Assembly (NCBI GenBank): GCA_036365145.1
Contig: JAEOAD010000025.1
Span: 31,009,001-31,073,000 of the forward strand
From: Orientallactaga sibirica
Taxonomy: Eukaryota > Chordata > Mammalia > Rodentia > Dipodidae
Direction: 5' to 3'
DNA length: 64,000 nucleotides
Shown: one piece after another, positions 10,225-21,984 of the stretch
How the letters are laid out: each line of letters starts with the position of its first letter
Position numbering within the stretch: the first letter of the stretch is position 1
The notes under the pieces: model-generated
Seen by the model: only the letters and a program-made list of their open reading frames with translations
Database searches by the model: none
What the model was told of the DNA's origin: nothing
Position numbers and translations under genes: made by a program

Positions 10225-10448
10225 GGGGCTAGAGAGATGGCTTAGCAGTTAAGGCATTTGCCTACAAAACCAAAGGACCTCAGTCCGATTCCCCAGGACC
10301 CATGTAAGCCAGATGCACAAGGTGGCACATACATCTGGAGTTCATTTGCAGTGGCTGGAGGCCCTGGCACACCCATACTCTCTCTCTGTCTGCCTCTTCC
10401 CTCTCTCGAATGAATGAATAAATAAATAAATAAATAAATAAATAATCA
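10225..10448 (+). mobile_element. Plain B2-like SINE
   Basis: GGGGCTAGAGAGATGGCTTA head; (AATA)n tail. Confidence 0.86.
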
Positions 10449-10449
10449 A

Positions 10450-10985
10450 ATTTTAAGAAAAGTTATTTCATGACATTTCTCTTACAAAGTCAGGACATAT
10501 TAGAATATTTAAAATCACAGATAATATACATAATAGCATGTAATACCACCCCTTGGGGATGGCCAGGAGAATCTACAATTCCAGGCCAACTTGGGTTATA
10601 TACATAATGCCAGTCTAGGTGTCAGAGTGAGATCCTATCTCAAAGAAGAAATTAAAATCTTGAGAAAATATATGTCTGTCTGTCTTATTGAACCCACTCT
10701 TTTCTAAATTAAAAACAATATCAGTATTTCACATAACTTGGTGTTCTATATTCATAATTCAAGAATAGATGACTTATGTTAAATATATATTAAAATTCTG
10801 AAAAAAGATGGTTTGCTTTTTCTGTACATTACAAAAATCAAATCTTTTTTTCACATGTTTTTGAGAGGCTAAAAACTAATGTTCAAATAGGATATGAATT
10901 TCTATAGCAGTGATACACTTACTTGAAATAAACATATAGCTGTATATAGATGCATAGATTTTTCTGAATAACAAGCCTTGGTTTT
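10450..10985. other. Intronic stretch with a degenerate B1
   Basis: About 10535-10650 keeps TTCCAGGCCAACTTGGG and GAGTGAGATCCTATCTCAAA; the rest is AT-rich and unrecognised. Confidence 0.4.
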
Positions 10986-10999
10986 TATTTTAAATAATA

Positions 11000-11163
11000 T
11001 CTTTTTTTTTTTTTTTTGGTTTTTCGAGGTGGGGGTCTTACTCTGGTCCAGGCTGACCTGGAATTAACTATGTAGTCTCAGGGTGGCCTCGAACTCTCAG
11101 CAATCCTCCTACCTCTGCCTCCTGAGTGCTGGGATTAAAGGTGTGCACCACCACGCCCAACAA
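11000..11163 (-). mobile_element. B1-like SINE
   Basis: Reversed: GAGGTGGGGGTCTTACTCTG to TGCACCACCACGCCCAAC. Confidence 0.86.
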
Positions 11164-11324
11164 TAATATCATTTTTAATACAACCTATACATGCATATCT
11201 ATATATTTAAAAGACCAAGAACAAAAATGCTTTAGAACACATATTCAAATCAATGGCCCAAGGACCGTAGCTATGAATGCAGCCTAACACAAAATCATAC
11301 TTAGTTAAAATATTACTAGATTTT

Positions 11325-11605
11325 TTTTGCATGTGTGTTTATATGTATGAATGCACATGTGTGTACATGTGTTTAGTGGCTAGAGGACAACCACAGGAGT
11401 TGTTCCTCAGGAACACTGTACACTTTTTTTGTGAGGCACAGACTTTCAATGTCCTGGAAGTCAACTAATCAAACCATAGGGATCTACCTATCTCTGCCTA
11501 TCGGGCACTGGGATTACAAGCCTGCACAACCGCACAGCTTTAGTGGGTTCTGGAGGATGAAACTAATGTCTTCATACTTGTAAGGCAAGCCACCAGGAGA
11601 TGTGT
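11325..11605 (-). mobile_element. Possible B4-type composite SINE
   Basis: GGCTAGAGGACAACCACAGG, CACTGGGATTACAAGCCTGC and CTTGTAAGGCAAGCCACC fit a degraded B1/ID composite. Confidence 0.45.
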
Positions 11606-11900
11606 ATAGAGCAGGGAAGTCTATTGTTCCCAGGTGCTCAAATCTCTAAAGAAGTGGAGCATATGGCTAGTTCCTGAACTAGAGAGGAAACTAGCTCAAG
11701 TTTGAATCTCTGTGAAAGCAGCAAAGAATGAAGGATGTTCAAATCACTATGGGAACACAATCTAGTGGATGAGAATATGACGCAAGTGGTACTTCATCTA
11801 ACTAGTGTTCCTCAACAAGAAGCTAGAACCTCTGAGAGGGAGAACAACACTGGTGCTGAAATTCTCTGCTGTTTGAGATGGCTTTAAGAAAATGGAAGTC
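11606..11900. other. Unique intronic stretch
   Basis: No exon or repeat recognised. Confidence 0.5.
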
Positions 11901-11902
11901 AG

Positions 11903-12080
11903 GGCTGGAGAGATGGCTCAGCAGTTAAGGCACTTGCCTACAAAGTCTAACTACTTGGGTTTGATTCCCATACCCACGTAAAACCAGATGCACAAAGTGG
12001 TGCATGCATCCAGAGTTTGTTTTCAAAGACTAGAGGCCCTGGCATGCCCATTCTCTCAATAAATAAATAAATAAATATTT
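11903..12080 (+). mobile_element. Plain B2-like SINE
   Basis: GGGCTGGAGAGATGGCTCAG head; short tail AATAAATAAATAAATA. Confidence 0.85.
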
Positions 12081-12084
12081 TGGG

Positions 12085-12235
12085 GGGTGGGGGTTTCAAG
12101 GTAGGATCTCACTCTGGCCTAGGCTGACCTGGAATTAACTATGTAATCTCAGGGTGGCCTCGAACTCGCAGCAATCCTCCTACCTCTGGCTCCCAAGTGC
12201 TGGGATTAAAGGTGTGCGCCACCATGCCTGGCTCA
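12085..12235 (-). mobile_element. B1-like SINE
   Basis: Reversed: AAGGTAGGATCTCACTCTGG to GCGCCACCATGCCTGGC. Confidence 0.88.
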
Positions 12236-12265
12236 TTTTCTTTCTTTTTAAAATATTTTATTTTG

Positions 12266-12430
12266 TCGGGCATGGTGGTGCACACTTTTAATCCCAGCAC
12301 TCAGGAGGCAAAGGTAGGAATACCGCCATGAGTTCAGACCACCCTGAGACTACATAGTTCCAGGTCAGCCTGGGCTAGAGTGAAACCCTACCTCAAAAAA
12401 AAAGAAGGAAGGGAGGGAGGGAGGGAGGAA
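12266..12430 (+). mobile_element. B1-like SINE
   Basis: GTCGGGCATGGTGGTGCACA to GAAACCCTACCTC; GGGAGGGA tail. Confidence 0.88.
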
Positions 12431-12431
12431 A

Positions 12432-13445
12432 CCAGCACTCACCACCTCTCCCACTTCTCAAATTCCCACCAATGCCTCAAATGATAAAATCCAACAGGAA
12501 TCATGCAGGCAAGGAAGTAATAAATATTCAAAGAATCCCAGGTCTCACAGCACACTTACAAACAGCCTATAATGTAGTAGCAAAGTAAATGTAAAGTTGT
12601 AAGTAAAATGTCTGAAGCAAACTAATGCCACAGTATGATGTGCATTTTTACAAATTAGCCCCCACACAATGCATACTTCAATAGGGAGGGACCACTGTGT
12701 ATAAAATTATGAAGGTTCTGTAGTAGACTAAATATGAAATGAAGAATGGTTGAGACTACAATAATAATGACTTACAGATAAATAAATAGATTCAAGACAT
12801 TCAGAACAATATATTAATTTGCTAAATAGAGAGGGCAAGAGAACTGAAGGACAACTTCCAAGCTTTTAGCTTAAGGAACTGGTATATTTATTTACTAAAG
12901 AAAGAGTATTTGGTCTGATTGGCTTAGGAGAAATATCATATCAAACATCATATATTCTGTCTGAGTATGAATAATTCATTTTCACAACAGAAATATATAT
13001 ACCCTGTCACAAACAGGTTGGAAATTGTAGGGCATGGTTGAAGGCCACCAGGCTACTGGAGGCAGACCTGAACTGTCAGGCATGACTAGGGCCCCAGACC
13101 CAGGTTATTTGAGAGTGAGGTTTCAAATAACCTCAGGCAAATAAGACTTTTTATAATAAAATTTATAATTTGGAACCATTTCCAATGCACAATTTATACT
13201 TTACTGTCTTAAGAGTAGTTGGTCAGACCCTGCCCTTTACCCAATACCCATTTACCTTGTTCTAAAAACAAAATAGAAACAGCTGATATACCAAATTCCA
13301 GCTTTCTCTCTTTCCTGTGGGATTCATGGCCTCAGCATATCTCCCCAACTCACTGCTCATCAAACTTCATCACTGATAATCTCTTCACTGATCATCAAAT
13401 AAAAGTGCTATCTTTTAAAAAAATTATTTAGTCACAGCTTCTTTA
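12432..13445. other. 1 kb intronic stretch, repeat-poor
   Basis: No exon recognised on either strand. The 70-codon open frame at 13219-13431 has no similarity that I know. 13020-13150 has a weak SINE-like look (AGGGCATGGTTGAAGGCC) but is not convincing. Confidence 0.5.
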
Positions 13446-13489
13446 AAAATTATATTTATTTGTATTATTTATTTATTTATTTATTTATT

Positions 13490-13680
13490 TACTTAAGAGA
13501 GAGAAAGAAGAGAGAGAGAGAGAGAATGGGCATGCCAAGGCCTCCAGCCACTGCAAATGAACTCCAACAGCTTGTGCAACCTTGTGCATCTGGCTCATGT
13601 GGATCCTGGGGAATTGAACCTGGGTCCTTTGGCTTTGCAGGCAAGCACCTTAACCACTTAGCAATCCCTCCAGCCCTATT
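13490..13680 (-). mobile_element. Plain B2-like SINE, reversed
   Basis: GAATGGGCATGCCAAGGCCT to AGCAATCCCTCCAGCCC, preceded by its reversed (TTTA)n tail. Confidence 0.85.
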
Positions 13681-13689
13681 ATCTTTTTA

Positions 13690-13970
13690 TAGTAGATATA
13701 AAATGGCAATTTAGTTACCTTAGGAAATTGCGAATATATTCACTATTTGCACTAAAATTTGTACTGAATTTTAAAGAAACTCAGAAAAAGACTTTGAATA
13801 ATTTAAACATTACTGCAACATTTCCACAAAAGGAGCAAGATGATTAAACTATCTGTCATTTACGCCTTATTATCAAACTAGTATTAGCTGACAAAAATAA
13901 GTATTTATCTAACAAAAATAACATCTCAATTCCTTAAAAGGAATAACTATTCGAAGAAGTACAGCTTTTA
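13690..13970. other. Unique intronic stretch
   Basis: AT-rich, nothing recognised. Confidence 0.5.
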
Positions 13971-13973
13971 GTG

Positions 13974-14106
13974 TTGGGTGTGGTGGCGCACACCTTTAAT
14001 CCCAGCACTTGGGAGACAGAGGTAGGAGGATCACTGTGAGTTCAAGGCCACCCTGAGACTACATAGTGAATTCCAGGTCAGCCTGGGCTACAACGAGACC
14101 CTACCT

Positions 14107-14139
<33 letters not shown>

Positions 14140-14165
14140 AAAGAAAAGAATAGAAAAGAAAAAAA
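13974..14165 (+). mobile_element. B1-like SINE with long A-tail
   Basis: TGTTGGGTGTGGTGGCGCAC to CGAGACCCTACCTC, then over 30 A. Confidence 0.9.
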
Positions 14166-14214
14166 GAAGTACAACTTTTAAGCTCATGAACATTCAAAAA
14201 AATTCACATTAATG

Positions 14215-15195
14215 CAACATCCAGAAGACATAGACTGTTTCTAGAAAAATTTCAGTGTCAGGGACAGAACATCTTCCAGTGAGTTGTTGGCCAGGGAAGT
14301 CCCTCATGTCTCCCAAACATTACAGGCCATTGCCAAGGCTCTTAGTTTGCCACCAGATATAGATGGTAAGACCCTATTGCTGAAGACTCCACATGCCTGC
14401 TACAAGGTTACTGAGAAATCAAGCTGGGGCTAAACTGAAAACCTCCCTATAGGCCAGCTGACAAAAAGCTGGAAAAAGCTGTACTGCATGCAGACCTATA
14501 GGAAACAGAAGTCATCAGTGGTGAAAACAGTGGACACTGCAAGCTTCAACTTTGGCCTACCAGGCCAAAAGACCAAAAAAGTGCAATAGTGGCATGTCTG
14601 TTCTGGGGGAAACCAAACATTCTGTAATTGGACTGGAGGCCTGCTCTATGGGAGCAAATGCATGCCTGGTACTGAAAACCTAACCAAAAGCATATGGTAG
14701 GGGAGGTCATGAGCCTTAGGACTGTAATGCCTGTAAGCACTTTACCTAACATTCATACCCACATATTAACGTTACCCTCACTTTTGGTTAGAGAAGCTTC
14801 TCTTTTCAGATGGCAGTGACCACTGGGATGACCCAAAAGGCACCATAGTGCTGAGAAGAAGTAACAGAAGAGTGTTAAGAACTGAAACATCTCTGTCACA
14901 CCCTCCAAGGCTCAGTGTCCATTATGGAAAAGGTGGCACAAAGAAGGTAGGAGCCAAAAGAAGGATCAAACTGCTTATAATGAAATTGTTCTGACAGAAA
15001 CTGGCCTTGATATCCATGACCTAGCAGTGCCTAGTACTACCTTCACAAGACCCTCATAACAGGAGGAAAAGATGATGACATCAAAATTAAAGAGAGGGAA
15101 GGGATAAGATGAAAAGTGGATTTGTAAAGGGAAAAGTGGGGGTGGGAATTATCGTGGTTTATTTAAGTATGGAAGTTGTCAATAAAAAAAAATGC
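14215..15195 (+). mobile_element. L1 3'UTR fragment
   Basis: About 1 kb related to the other L1 ends (AGAAGCTTCTCTTTTCAGAT at about 14799, end GTTGTCAATAAAAAAAA), clearly more diverged, so an independent older insertion. Confidence 0.8.
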
Positions 15196-15257
15196 CCAAA
15201 AAGTTCACATTAGAAGTCATAATTTTCATACTAATAAATTAAGAAAATACACATGGT

Positions 15258-15475
15258 GGGGGATGGAGAGATGGCTTAGCAGTTAAGGCTTTTGTCTGCA
15301 AAGCAAAAGGATACCGGTTCGCTTCTCCAGGATCCACATAATCCAGATACACAAGGGGCACATGCATCTGGAATTGGTTTGCAGTGGCTTGAGGCCCTGG
15401 CATGCTCATATTCTCTCTCTCTCTCTGCCTCTTTCTCTCTCTCAAATAAATAAATAAAATATATTTTTTAAAAAG
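15258..15475 (+). mobile_element. Plain B2-like SINE
   Basis: GGGGATGGAGAGATGGCTTA head; CT tail and AATAAATAAAATA. Confidence 0.85.
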
Positions 15476-15479
15476 AAAA

Positions 15480-16438
15480 TACATACGGTAATAGCACCAT
15501 CTAACCACTTTTTATTGCTGCTGTTACCATAGCAATCACTGATAAAGATGCAGTTCTAATACATTATATTCAGAAAAAACTACCAAATTATCATTGATGG
15601 TACTATAAACCTGGTAGCAAGTGATGGCTAGGGAAGTAACAGGCTCTAAATGTTACAAAATGCCAAATGGATTAGTTTCTAAACTGACTTCTAACATTAG
15701 GGATGGGGAACTCAGAAAGACCTACTCCTCCCACAGGAGCTACTGGCAGTTAAAGTTTGCTGAGGAAAGGGTAGTTGTGCTCTTCCGTGGTGTAGCCACT
15801 GGTAAGTTGCCCACGCTACTGCAAGCAATCCTAATTGAACTCAATGGCAAAAATTATATAAAATGAAATAAAGTAAAACTAAATTCATTGAGCACTAAAA
15901 AAATTCCAATCCTTACAATAAAAATATCTTTAAAGATTCTAATCCTATACTTATTTTTATTTTGATTTAACTCTATAAACACTGCACACCTTTTCATAAT
16001 GATAGCTCTTCCTCAATTTTCACATCACATCAATTTAAAGTCATGGAACAGATGTAATTATGGCTTTGTGGTCTTAAATTTACTTTAAGCACATAGTTTC
16101 ATTCTATTATGTGATCATTTACATGCACACAGTAATTAAACAGACAAAATGTATTATTGAATTTTAAATTTCAGACAATTTGATTCTCTACAAATTGAAT
16201 TATCAAATCTGTCTAATCAGTCATTTACCTTAGACTGTTAATTGTGTATTAAATGGCAGTAAGTCACTGAAGATTGAGATAATTTGCCAATATTTATGTC
16301 TTCTATGTATACGAAACCATCTGTACTTTATGTTATTCATGCTAAAACTTTCTACCATGTTCACATTTTACTTGAATATTACAAATAGTACTTGATAAAC
16401 TTTGTCTACAGAAGTCATCAGATAGAAGAATATAACTT
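15480..16438. other. 1 kb intronic stretch, repeat-free to the eye
   Basis: No exon with splice sites recognised. The 81-codon frame at 15621-15866 has no recognisable domain. This is the longest apparently SINE-free stretch in intron 8, so a candidate place for conserved noncoding sequence. Confidence 0.5.
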
Positions 16439-16439
16439 G

Positions 16440-16672
16440 GGACGGAGAGATGGCTTAGCAGTTAAGGTGCCTGCCTGCGAAGGCTAAGAACGCTCGTTCA
16501 AATCTCCAGGTCCCATGTTTAGCCATATGCAAAAGTGACACAAGTGCGCAATGTTGCACATGCACACAGAGGGTGCACATATCTGGAGTTTGTTCACAGA
16601 GCCTGAAAAGGCCCTGGTGTGCCCATTCTCTCTCTACCTCTTCCTCTATCTCTCTCAAATTAAAAAAAAAAA
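16440..16672 (+). mobile_element. B2-like SINE, C-type relative
   Basis: Has AGCCATATGCAAAAGTGACA and GCACATGCACACAGAGGG instead of the exact CTCF-like core. Confidence 0.8.
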
Positions 16673-16754
16673 AGAATAAAACTTATTTCAATTTTTGTTA
16701 ATTCAAAACTAAATCTTGATGCCTTCAAGGTACCTATAATAAAGAATAGCAAGT

Positions 16755-16905
16755 TTGCCAGGTATACTGGTACACGCCTATTATCCCAGCATTTGGGAGG
16801 TTGAGGTAGGAGGATTGTTGTGAGTTTGAGGCCAGCCTGAGATTAAATCCAGGTCAGCCTAGGCTAGAGAAAAAAACTGCCTCAAAAAACTAAAAAAACA
16901 AACAA
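16755..16905 (+). mobile_element. B1-like SINE
   Basis: GCCAGGTATACTGGTACACG head; tail with AAAACAAACAAAAC. Confidence 0.8.
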
Positions 16906-16909
16906 AACA

Positions 16910-17390
16910 AGAGCAGGCCTCTAGGAAGCACAACAAAGCTAGTCTCAGCAGGTTCTAAACTGGCCTCCATAAAGCTCCTCCATGAGGAGCTCAGGGCAAA
17001 GCATGGTTGCTCTTTTTCCTAGTGAACTTCTCAATTGTATAGGTAGTAGCCCTTTTACATATTCTTGCACCTTATCTTTCCAACTATAAGAAACTGCTCC
17101 ACCAAGTCCAGGAAGATCACTCTCCAAACCCCTACAGGAGTAGGCAAAAGAAGGAAAAATAGTAGGCCAAGATTAGTAAGTCCACATACCAGAGGCAGCC
17201 ATTTGGAGGGTATACTTTCCACCTTTGCTTAGCCACCTGAAACCACCTTTGACTCACACTACCTATGCCTCAGTGTGAAGTTTTCTCCTTTGGGAATACA
17301 AGAACCAAAGACTGCTGCTATAGTTGGGATCAGAGGATATATATGGAAGGTATCTCCCCATCTATAATAATATATACTTTGATTTCAATC
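16910..17390. other. Unique intronic stretch
   Basis: No exon or repeat recognised; the open frame at 16945-17127 (minus) has no known similarity. Confidence 0.5.
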
Positions 17391-17394
17391 AAAC

Positions 17395-17450
17395 CTGGGT
17401 CATTAGGTTTACAAGCAAGCACCTTAACTGCTAAGCCATCTCTCCAGTAA
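17395..17450 (-). mobile_element. Plain B2-like SINE, 5' fragment reversed
   Basis: CAAGCACCTTAACTGCTAAG then CCATCTCTCCAG only. Confidence 0.7.
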
Positions 17451-17459
17451 AAATATTTT

Positions 17460-19025
17460 TTAAAAAATTAAAAGTGAACGTCACCTGTTCTCTCTCATAT
17501 GTGGATCCTAACTACAAATGTATAAACTTGTGTGTCAACTGGAACCAAAAATAGGTACCAGAAATCAGTAAGATGGTAAAAGGCTATAAGGGAGGAAGGA
17601 AAGGGAAGGACTTAAATGTATGGTATTGCACATATATAAGTAGAAGAACAGATTACAGGGAGGGGAATGGCCTAAGCGAGGCCATGGGAAGAGAATACAT
17701 AAAAGAAGGGCAGGGGGAGGGTCAATCTAAATTCAAGATATTGTGAATAAGACTTATGTAAACCTACTTTTTTGAATAATGGCACATCTAGAAGCTGTAG
17801 ACTGTTACTAGAAATTTTTCAGTGCCTGAGATGGGATACCTTCCAGTGAGTTGCTGGCCAAAGAGGTCCCGGGTAGCCTCCAAAACATTAAAGGCTTTTG
17901 CCAAAGCCCTTGGTTTCCCTTGAGAACAGATAGTAAGACCCTATTGCTGAAGACATGTCTTGCCTGAGAGGCAAGGTCACTGAGAAAGCAAGCTGGTGCG
18001 GAGCAGAAAACCTTCTCCCTGTAGACCAGCCAACTGAAAGCTGGAAAAAGCTGCACTGCATGCAGACGTATGGGAGACAGAAGTCATCAGCAGTGAAAAC
18101 AGTGGACACTGAATATTTAAGTATGGCCATATAGGCTCAATGACTGAACGGGTGCAATAGTGGCATGTCTACTCTTGGGATAACCAACTGCTCCATAATT
18201 GGACTGAAGGCCCTCTCTGCGGGAGGGAATATATGCCTGGTACTGAAAAACCTAAGCAAAAGTCTATGGCAGGTGAGGTCATGAGCCTTAGGGGTATAAA
18301 GCCTGCTCTTATCTGACTAAATGTATATATTATTCCCACCAAGCTGCCCCGGGGGCACTACACTTAATGTTCATGTTCACATATTAACGCTACTCTCACT
18401 TCTTGTTAGAGAAGCTTCTCTTTTCAGATGGCGATAACCACTGGGATCACAAAAAGGCAACATAGTGCTGAGAAGAAGGGATAGAGGAATGCCCAGCACT
18501 GAAACACCTCTGTCACACCCTCCAAGGCTCAGAGACCATTGCAGAAGAGGGGGCGGATAGAATGGACGAGTCAAATGAAGGGTATGACTTCTTACAATGC
18601 AACTGCCCAGACAGAAATTGGCCTCAATATCCATGACCTTGAAGTGCCTAGCAATACCATCGCAAGACCCTCAAAATAGAAGAAAAAGATGATGACATCA
18701 AATTAAAAGAAAGACTAAAAAGCCGGGCGTGGTGGCGCACACCTTTAATCCCAGCACTTGGGAAGCAGAGGTAGAAGGATCGCCGAGAGTTCGAGGCCAC
18801 CCTGAGACTACATAGTTAATTCCAGGTCAGCCTGGACCAGTGTGAAACCCTACCTTGCAAAACCAAAAGAAGAAAAAAAAAAAAAAAAGAAAGACTAATG
18901 GAGAGAGGGAGGGGATATGATGGAGATTTGTGTTCTAAAGTGGAATGGGGGGAGGGGAGGGAAATATCATAAGTTCTTTGTATGTAAATATAGAAGGTGT
19001 CAATAAAAAATTAATAATTTAAAAA
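17460..19025 (+). mobile_element. L1 3' end with a nested B1
   Basis: Starts with the last bases of ORF2 and the following CATATGTGGATCCTAACTAC region, runs through the 3'UTR and ends GGTGTCAATAAAAAA. A B1 at 18721-18886 interrupts it and is flanked by the direct repeat AAAGAAAGACTA. Confidence 0.82.
18721..18886 (+). mobile_element. B1-like SINE, young, in L1
   Basis: GCCGGGCGTGGTGGCGCACA intact head; flanking direct repeat AAAGAAAGACTA. Confidence 0.92.
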
Positions 19026-19034
19026 AATTAAAAG

Positions 19035-19195
19035 TGAAGCCAGGCATGGTTGCGCACACCTTTAATCCTAGCACTCAGGAGGCAGAGGTGGGAGGATCAC
19101 TGTGAGTTCAGGGCCACCCTGAGACTACATAGTGAATTCCAGGACAGCCTGGGCTAGAGACCCTACCTTGAAAGAACAAAGCAAAACAAAAATTA
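19035..19195 (+). mobile_element. B1-like SINE
   Basis: GCCAGGCATGGTTGCGCACA to GACCCTACCTTG. Confidence 0.88.
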
Positions 19196-19199
19196 AAAG

Positions 19200-19487
19200 T
19201 ACTTATATATCATTAATCACATTAAGATATAGTAAAGAGCAGTGACATTATCTGTAGAAAAACAAAAAGCAACAATAAAGAAAAAGCTATGGTTCTTAGT
19301 GTGATTTTGTACAATTTGCCTGACTACTTAAGGTCCGAGTTTCCCTAAAATACATTAGAACATATTTATCAGAATCACTCTTCTTCATTAACCAAATAAA
19401 AATCAACTTTTCTACTATATAAACATAAATCTCAATCCAACATCAAATTTTTCTACTAAACTCCTTAACTTCCAACATAATTATAAC
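19200..19487. other. Unique AT-rich intronic stretch
   Basis: Nothing recognised. Confidence 0.5.
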
Positions 19488-19810
19488 AGTTACTTTTTTG
19501 TTGCTGGGACAAAAATTCCAACCAGAAGCAGCTTGTACAAGGCTTTATTTCCAGTTACAGTTTCAAGAGGAAGTTCATCATGGCAGGAAAAGCCTAGTAT
19601 AAGCAAAAAGATAACTCACATCTTCACATATCAGCAGTGAGGAAGTAGAGTAAGCTTACTATGAGCATCCAGTGGGACTGAACAAATACCTCAAGGCCCA
19701 CCCCCAGAAATATACCTCTTCCCAAAAGCTCCACAAACTAGGGATTAAGGGTGAGGCTTAATTACAAACACTTGAGGCAATTGGCGATATTTTATTTTAA
19801 CCACCACAAA
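19488..19810 (-). mobile_element. ERVL-MaLR-like solo LTR, reverse orientation
   Basis: Reads on the minus strand as the same LTR type as at 6530-6850; the plus strand shows CTCAAGGCCCACCCCCAG and TTGTTGCTGGGACAAAAATT. Strongly diverged, with no internal region. Confidence 0.45.
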
Positions 19811-19944
19811 AATTAAGGGGAGTAATAAAAAACCTTCACATGGTTCTTTTCTATCTAGGAAACAAAAGAACACCTCAGTTTCCTAAAGTAGATAAAACAC
19901 CTCTAGGGACTTTAATATGGCTAAAAAAGAAAGAAAAAAATTAA

Positions 19945-20075
19945 CAAGATCTCACTATATTCCCAAGTAATCTAGTGCTTGCTTTGTAACCCAGGATGAC
20001 CTCAAACTTGGAAACTGCCTACCTCAACCTATCAAATGCTAGGATCACAAGTATGCATGACAAAGCAAGGGCATA
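19945..20075 (-). mobile_element. Old B1 SINE
   Basis: Reversed and degraded: TGTAACCCAGGATGACCTCA, GCTAGGATCACAAGTATGCA. Confidence 0.55.
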
Positions 20076-20113
20076 TGAATAAAGACTTTTTACAAAGATA
20101 ATTCCATTTCAAA

Positions 20114-20270
20114 GCCGGGCATGGTAGTGCACGCCTTTAATCCCAGTACTCGGGAGGCAGAGGTAGGAGGATTGCCATGACTTCGAGGCTACCCTGAGAT
20201 TACACAGTTAATTCCAGGTCAGCCTGGGCCAGAGTGAGACCCTACCTCAAAAAACCAAAAAAAAAAAGAT
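20114..20270 (+). mobile_element. B1-like SINE
   Basis: GCCGGGCATGGTAGTGCACG head; GAGACCCTACCTCAAAAAAC end; flanked by GATAATTCCATTTCAAA direct repeats. Confidence 0.92.
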
Positions 20271-20361
20271 AATTCCATTTCAAAATCAGCTATGAATATA
20301 ATTCAAATGTAATACAACATTCCCAAAAGCTATGCTTTACATAATGTTATGAACATGACTC

Positions 20362-20450
20362 TACTAATCTTTTTTTTGTTTGTTTGCTTGTTTTGTTTTG
20401 TTTTGTTTTGTTTTGTTTTGTTTTGTTTTGTTTTGTTTTGTTTTGTTTTG
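20362..20450. repeat. (TTTTG)n microsatellite
   Basis: TGTTTGTTTGCTTG followed by about 13 TTTTG units; the expanded tail of the minus-strand B1 that follows. Confidence 0.95.
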
Positions 20451-20588
20451 CAAGGTAGGGTCTCACTCTGGTCCAGGCTGACCTGGAATTAACTATGTAG
20501 TCTCAGGGTGGCCTCGAGCTCTCAGTGATCCTCCTACCTCTGCCTCCCAAGTGCTGGGATTAAAGGCGTGTGCCACCATGCCCAGCTT
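20440..20588 (-). mobile_element. B1-like SINE
   Basis: Reversed: AAGGTAGGGTCTCACTCTGG to GTGTGCCACCATGCCCAGC; tail is the (TTTTG)n run. Confidence 0.9.
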
Positions 20589-20706
20589 ACTCTACTAATC
20601 TTTACTGAATTGTTAATCCCAAAAAGTATTTTGAGACATTTTATATGTAAAATGCACTGGGTACCATTAGAATTTACTGCTTTTAAAGAAGCTTGACTGT
20701 AAACTG

Positions 20707-20722
20707 GTCCTCTACTGCCATC
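20707..20722 (-). promoter_or_regulatory. CTCF-like motif in unique DNA
   Basis: The minus strand reads CACTAGATGGCAGTAG, close to the CTCF core (CCACTAGATGGCAG type). Unlike the other CTCF-like sites here it is not in a SINE. Motif only. Confidence 0.4.
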
Positions 20723-20821
20723 TAGTGTAGTTACAAAATGCCAAAACAACTCAAAAGTTAAGAGGAAAGTTTAAACAATGAGTTTATCTCATAAATCATT
20801 AAAATAAATTATTAATGTATC

Positions 20822-20975
20822 AGCTGGACATGGTGGCTCACACCAATAATCCAAGCAGTTAGAAGGCTAAGGAAGGCAGACTGCTATGACTTCAAGTCCA
20901 GCCTGGACTATATATTGAGTTCAGGACAGCCTGAGCTACAGAATGAGACCCTGTCTCAAAAACCAAAAACCAGAG
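20822..20975 (+). mobile_element. B1-like SINE
   Basis: AGCTGGACATGGTGGCTCAC to GAGACCCTGTCTCAAAAAC. Confidence 0.8.
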
Positions 20976-20977
20976 AC

Positions 20978-21145
20978 TGAGGAGACGGCTTAGTGGTTAA
21001 GGTGCTTGCCTTCAAAGCCCAATGGATCCAGATTCAACTCCCTAGTACGCACATAAAGCCAGATACACAAGGTGGCACATGTGTCTGAAGTTCATCTGCA
21101 GTGGAGGCCTTGGCGTACCCATTCTCTACCCCTCTCCCACCTCTG
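20978..21145 (+). mobile_element. Plain B2-like SINE
   Basis: GACTGAGGAGACGGCTTAGT head; truncated CT tail merging into the next B1. Confidence 0.8.
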
Positions 21146-21147
21146 CT

Positions 21148-21300
21148 AGGCATGGTATGACACACTTTTAATCCCAGCCCTCCAGAAGCAGACATAGGAG
21201 GATCGCTGAGAGTTCAAGGCTATTCTGAGACTACATAGTGAATTCCAGGTCAGCCTGAGCTAGAAAGAGACACTACCTCAAAAAGCCAAAAAATAAAAAT
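21148..21300 (+). mobile_element. B1-like SINE
   Basis: GCTAGGCATGGTATGACACA head to GACACTACCTC. Confidence 0.82.
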
Positions 21301-21307
21301 AAAATAT

Positions 21308-21530
21308 AGGGCTGGAGAGATGGCTTAGCGGTTAAGGCACATGCCTGCAAAGCCTAAGGACCCCGGTTCAATTCTCCAGATCCCACGTAGCCAGATGAAC
21401 AAGGGGGTGCACACATCTGGAGTTCGTTTGCAGTGGCTAGAGGCCCTGGCACTCCCATTCTCCCTCTCCCTCTCCCCTTCTCTCTGTCTCTAATAAATAA
21501 ATAAATAATAAATAAATAAAATATACTATG
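21308..21530 (+). mobile_element. Plain B2-like SINE
   Basis: GGGCTGGAGAGATGGCTTAG head; GGGGGTGCACACATCTGGAG; AATAAATAAATA tail. Confidence 0.88.
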
Positions 21531-21548
21531 ATAATAAATACTCCTTTT

Positions 21549-21690
21549 AGCCAGGCGTGGTGGTGCACGCCTTTAATCCCAGCACTCAGGAGGCAAGAGG
21601 TAGGAGGATTGCCATGAATTGGAGGCTGCCCTGAGACTATATAGTGAATTCCAGGTCAGCCTGAGCTAAAGTGAAACCCTACATTGAAAA
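21549..21690 (+). mobile_element. B1-like SINE
   Basis: GCCAGGCGTGGTGGTGCACG head. Confidence 0.88.
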
Positions 21691-21762
21691 ATCAAAATAA
21701 TAAAACAATAAAACAATAAAACAATAAAACAATAAATAAATAAATAAATAAATAAATAAATA
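21690..21762. repeat. (AATAAAAC)n then (AAAT)n tail
   Basis: Repeated AATAAAACAATAAAAC followed by AAAT units, from the tail of the B1 at 21549-21690. Confidence 0.9.
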
Positions 21763-21984
21763 CTCCTTTTATATTTTTTTGAGGGGATGAGTCTTTTGTA
21801 GTATATTCTGCCCTTGACCTTGAAATGGACAAAAATGACTCCCAATTTTCCTGAGTGGGTCACACAATGAAGTTCTCTACTTTGAAAAAGTGTGTGAGTA
21901 GACAATGCTGCTCTATAGAGGCCATAGGTTATTATAGAATAATAAATATAACTAAAGTATACTTTTTAATTTTTTAAAATTTTA

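Noticed and set aside
15621..15866. 81-codon open frame (plus) in repeat-free intron
   Set aside because: No domain or family recognised and no supporting splice signals; this length is expected by chance.
16945..17127. 60-codon minus-strand frame as an extra RNGTT exon
   Set aside because: Exon 8 and exon 9 phases join exactly (CG plus T), so no coding exon is needed between them, and the peptide does not match the family.
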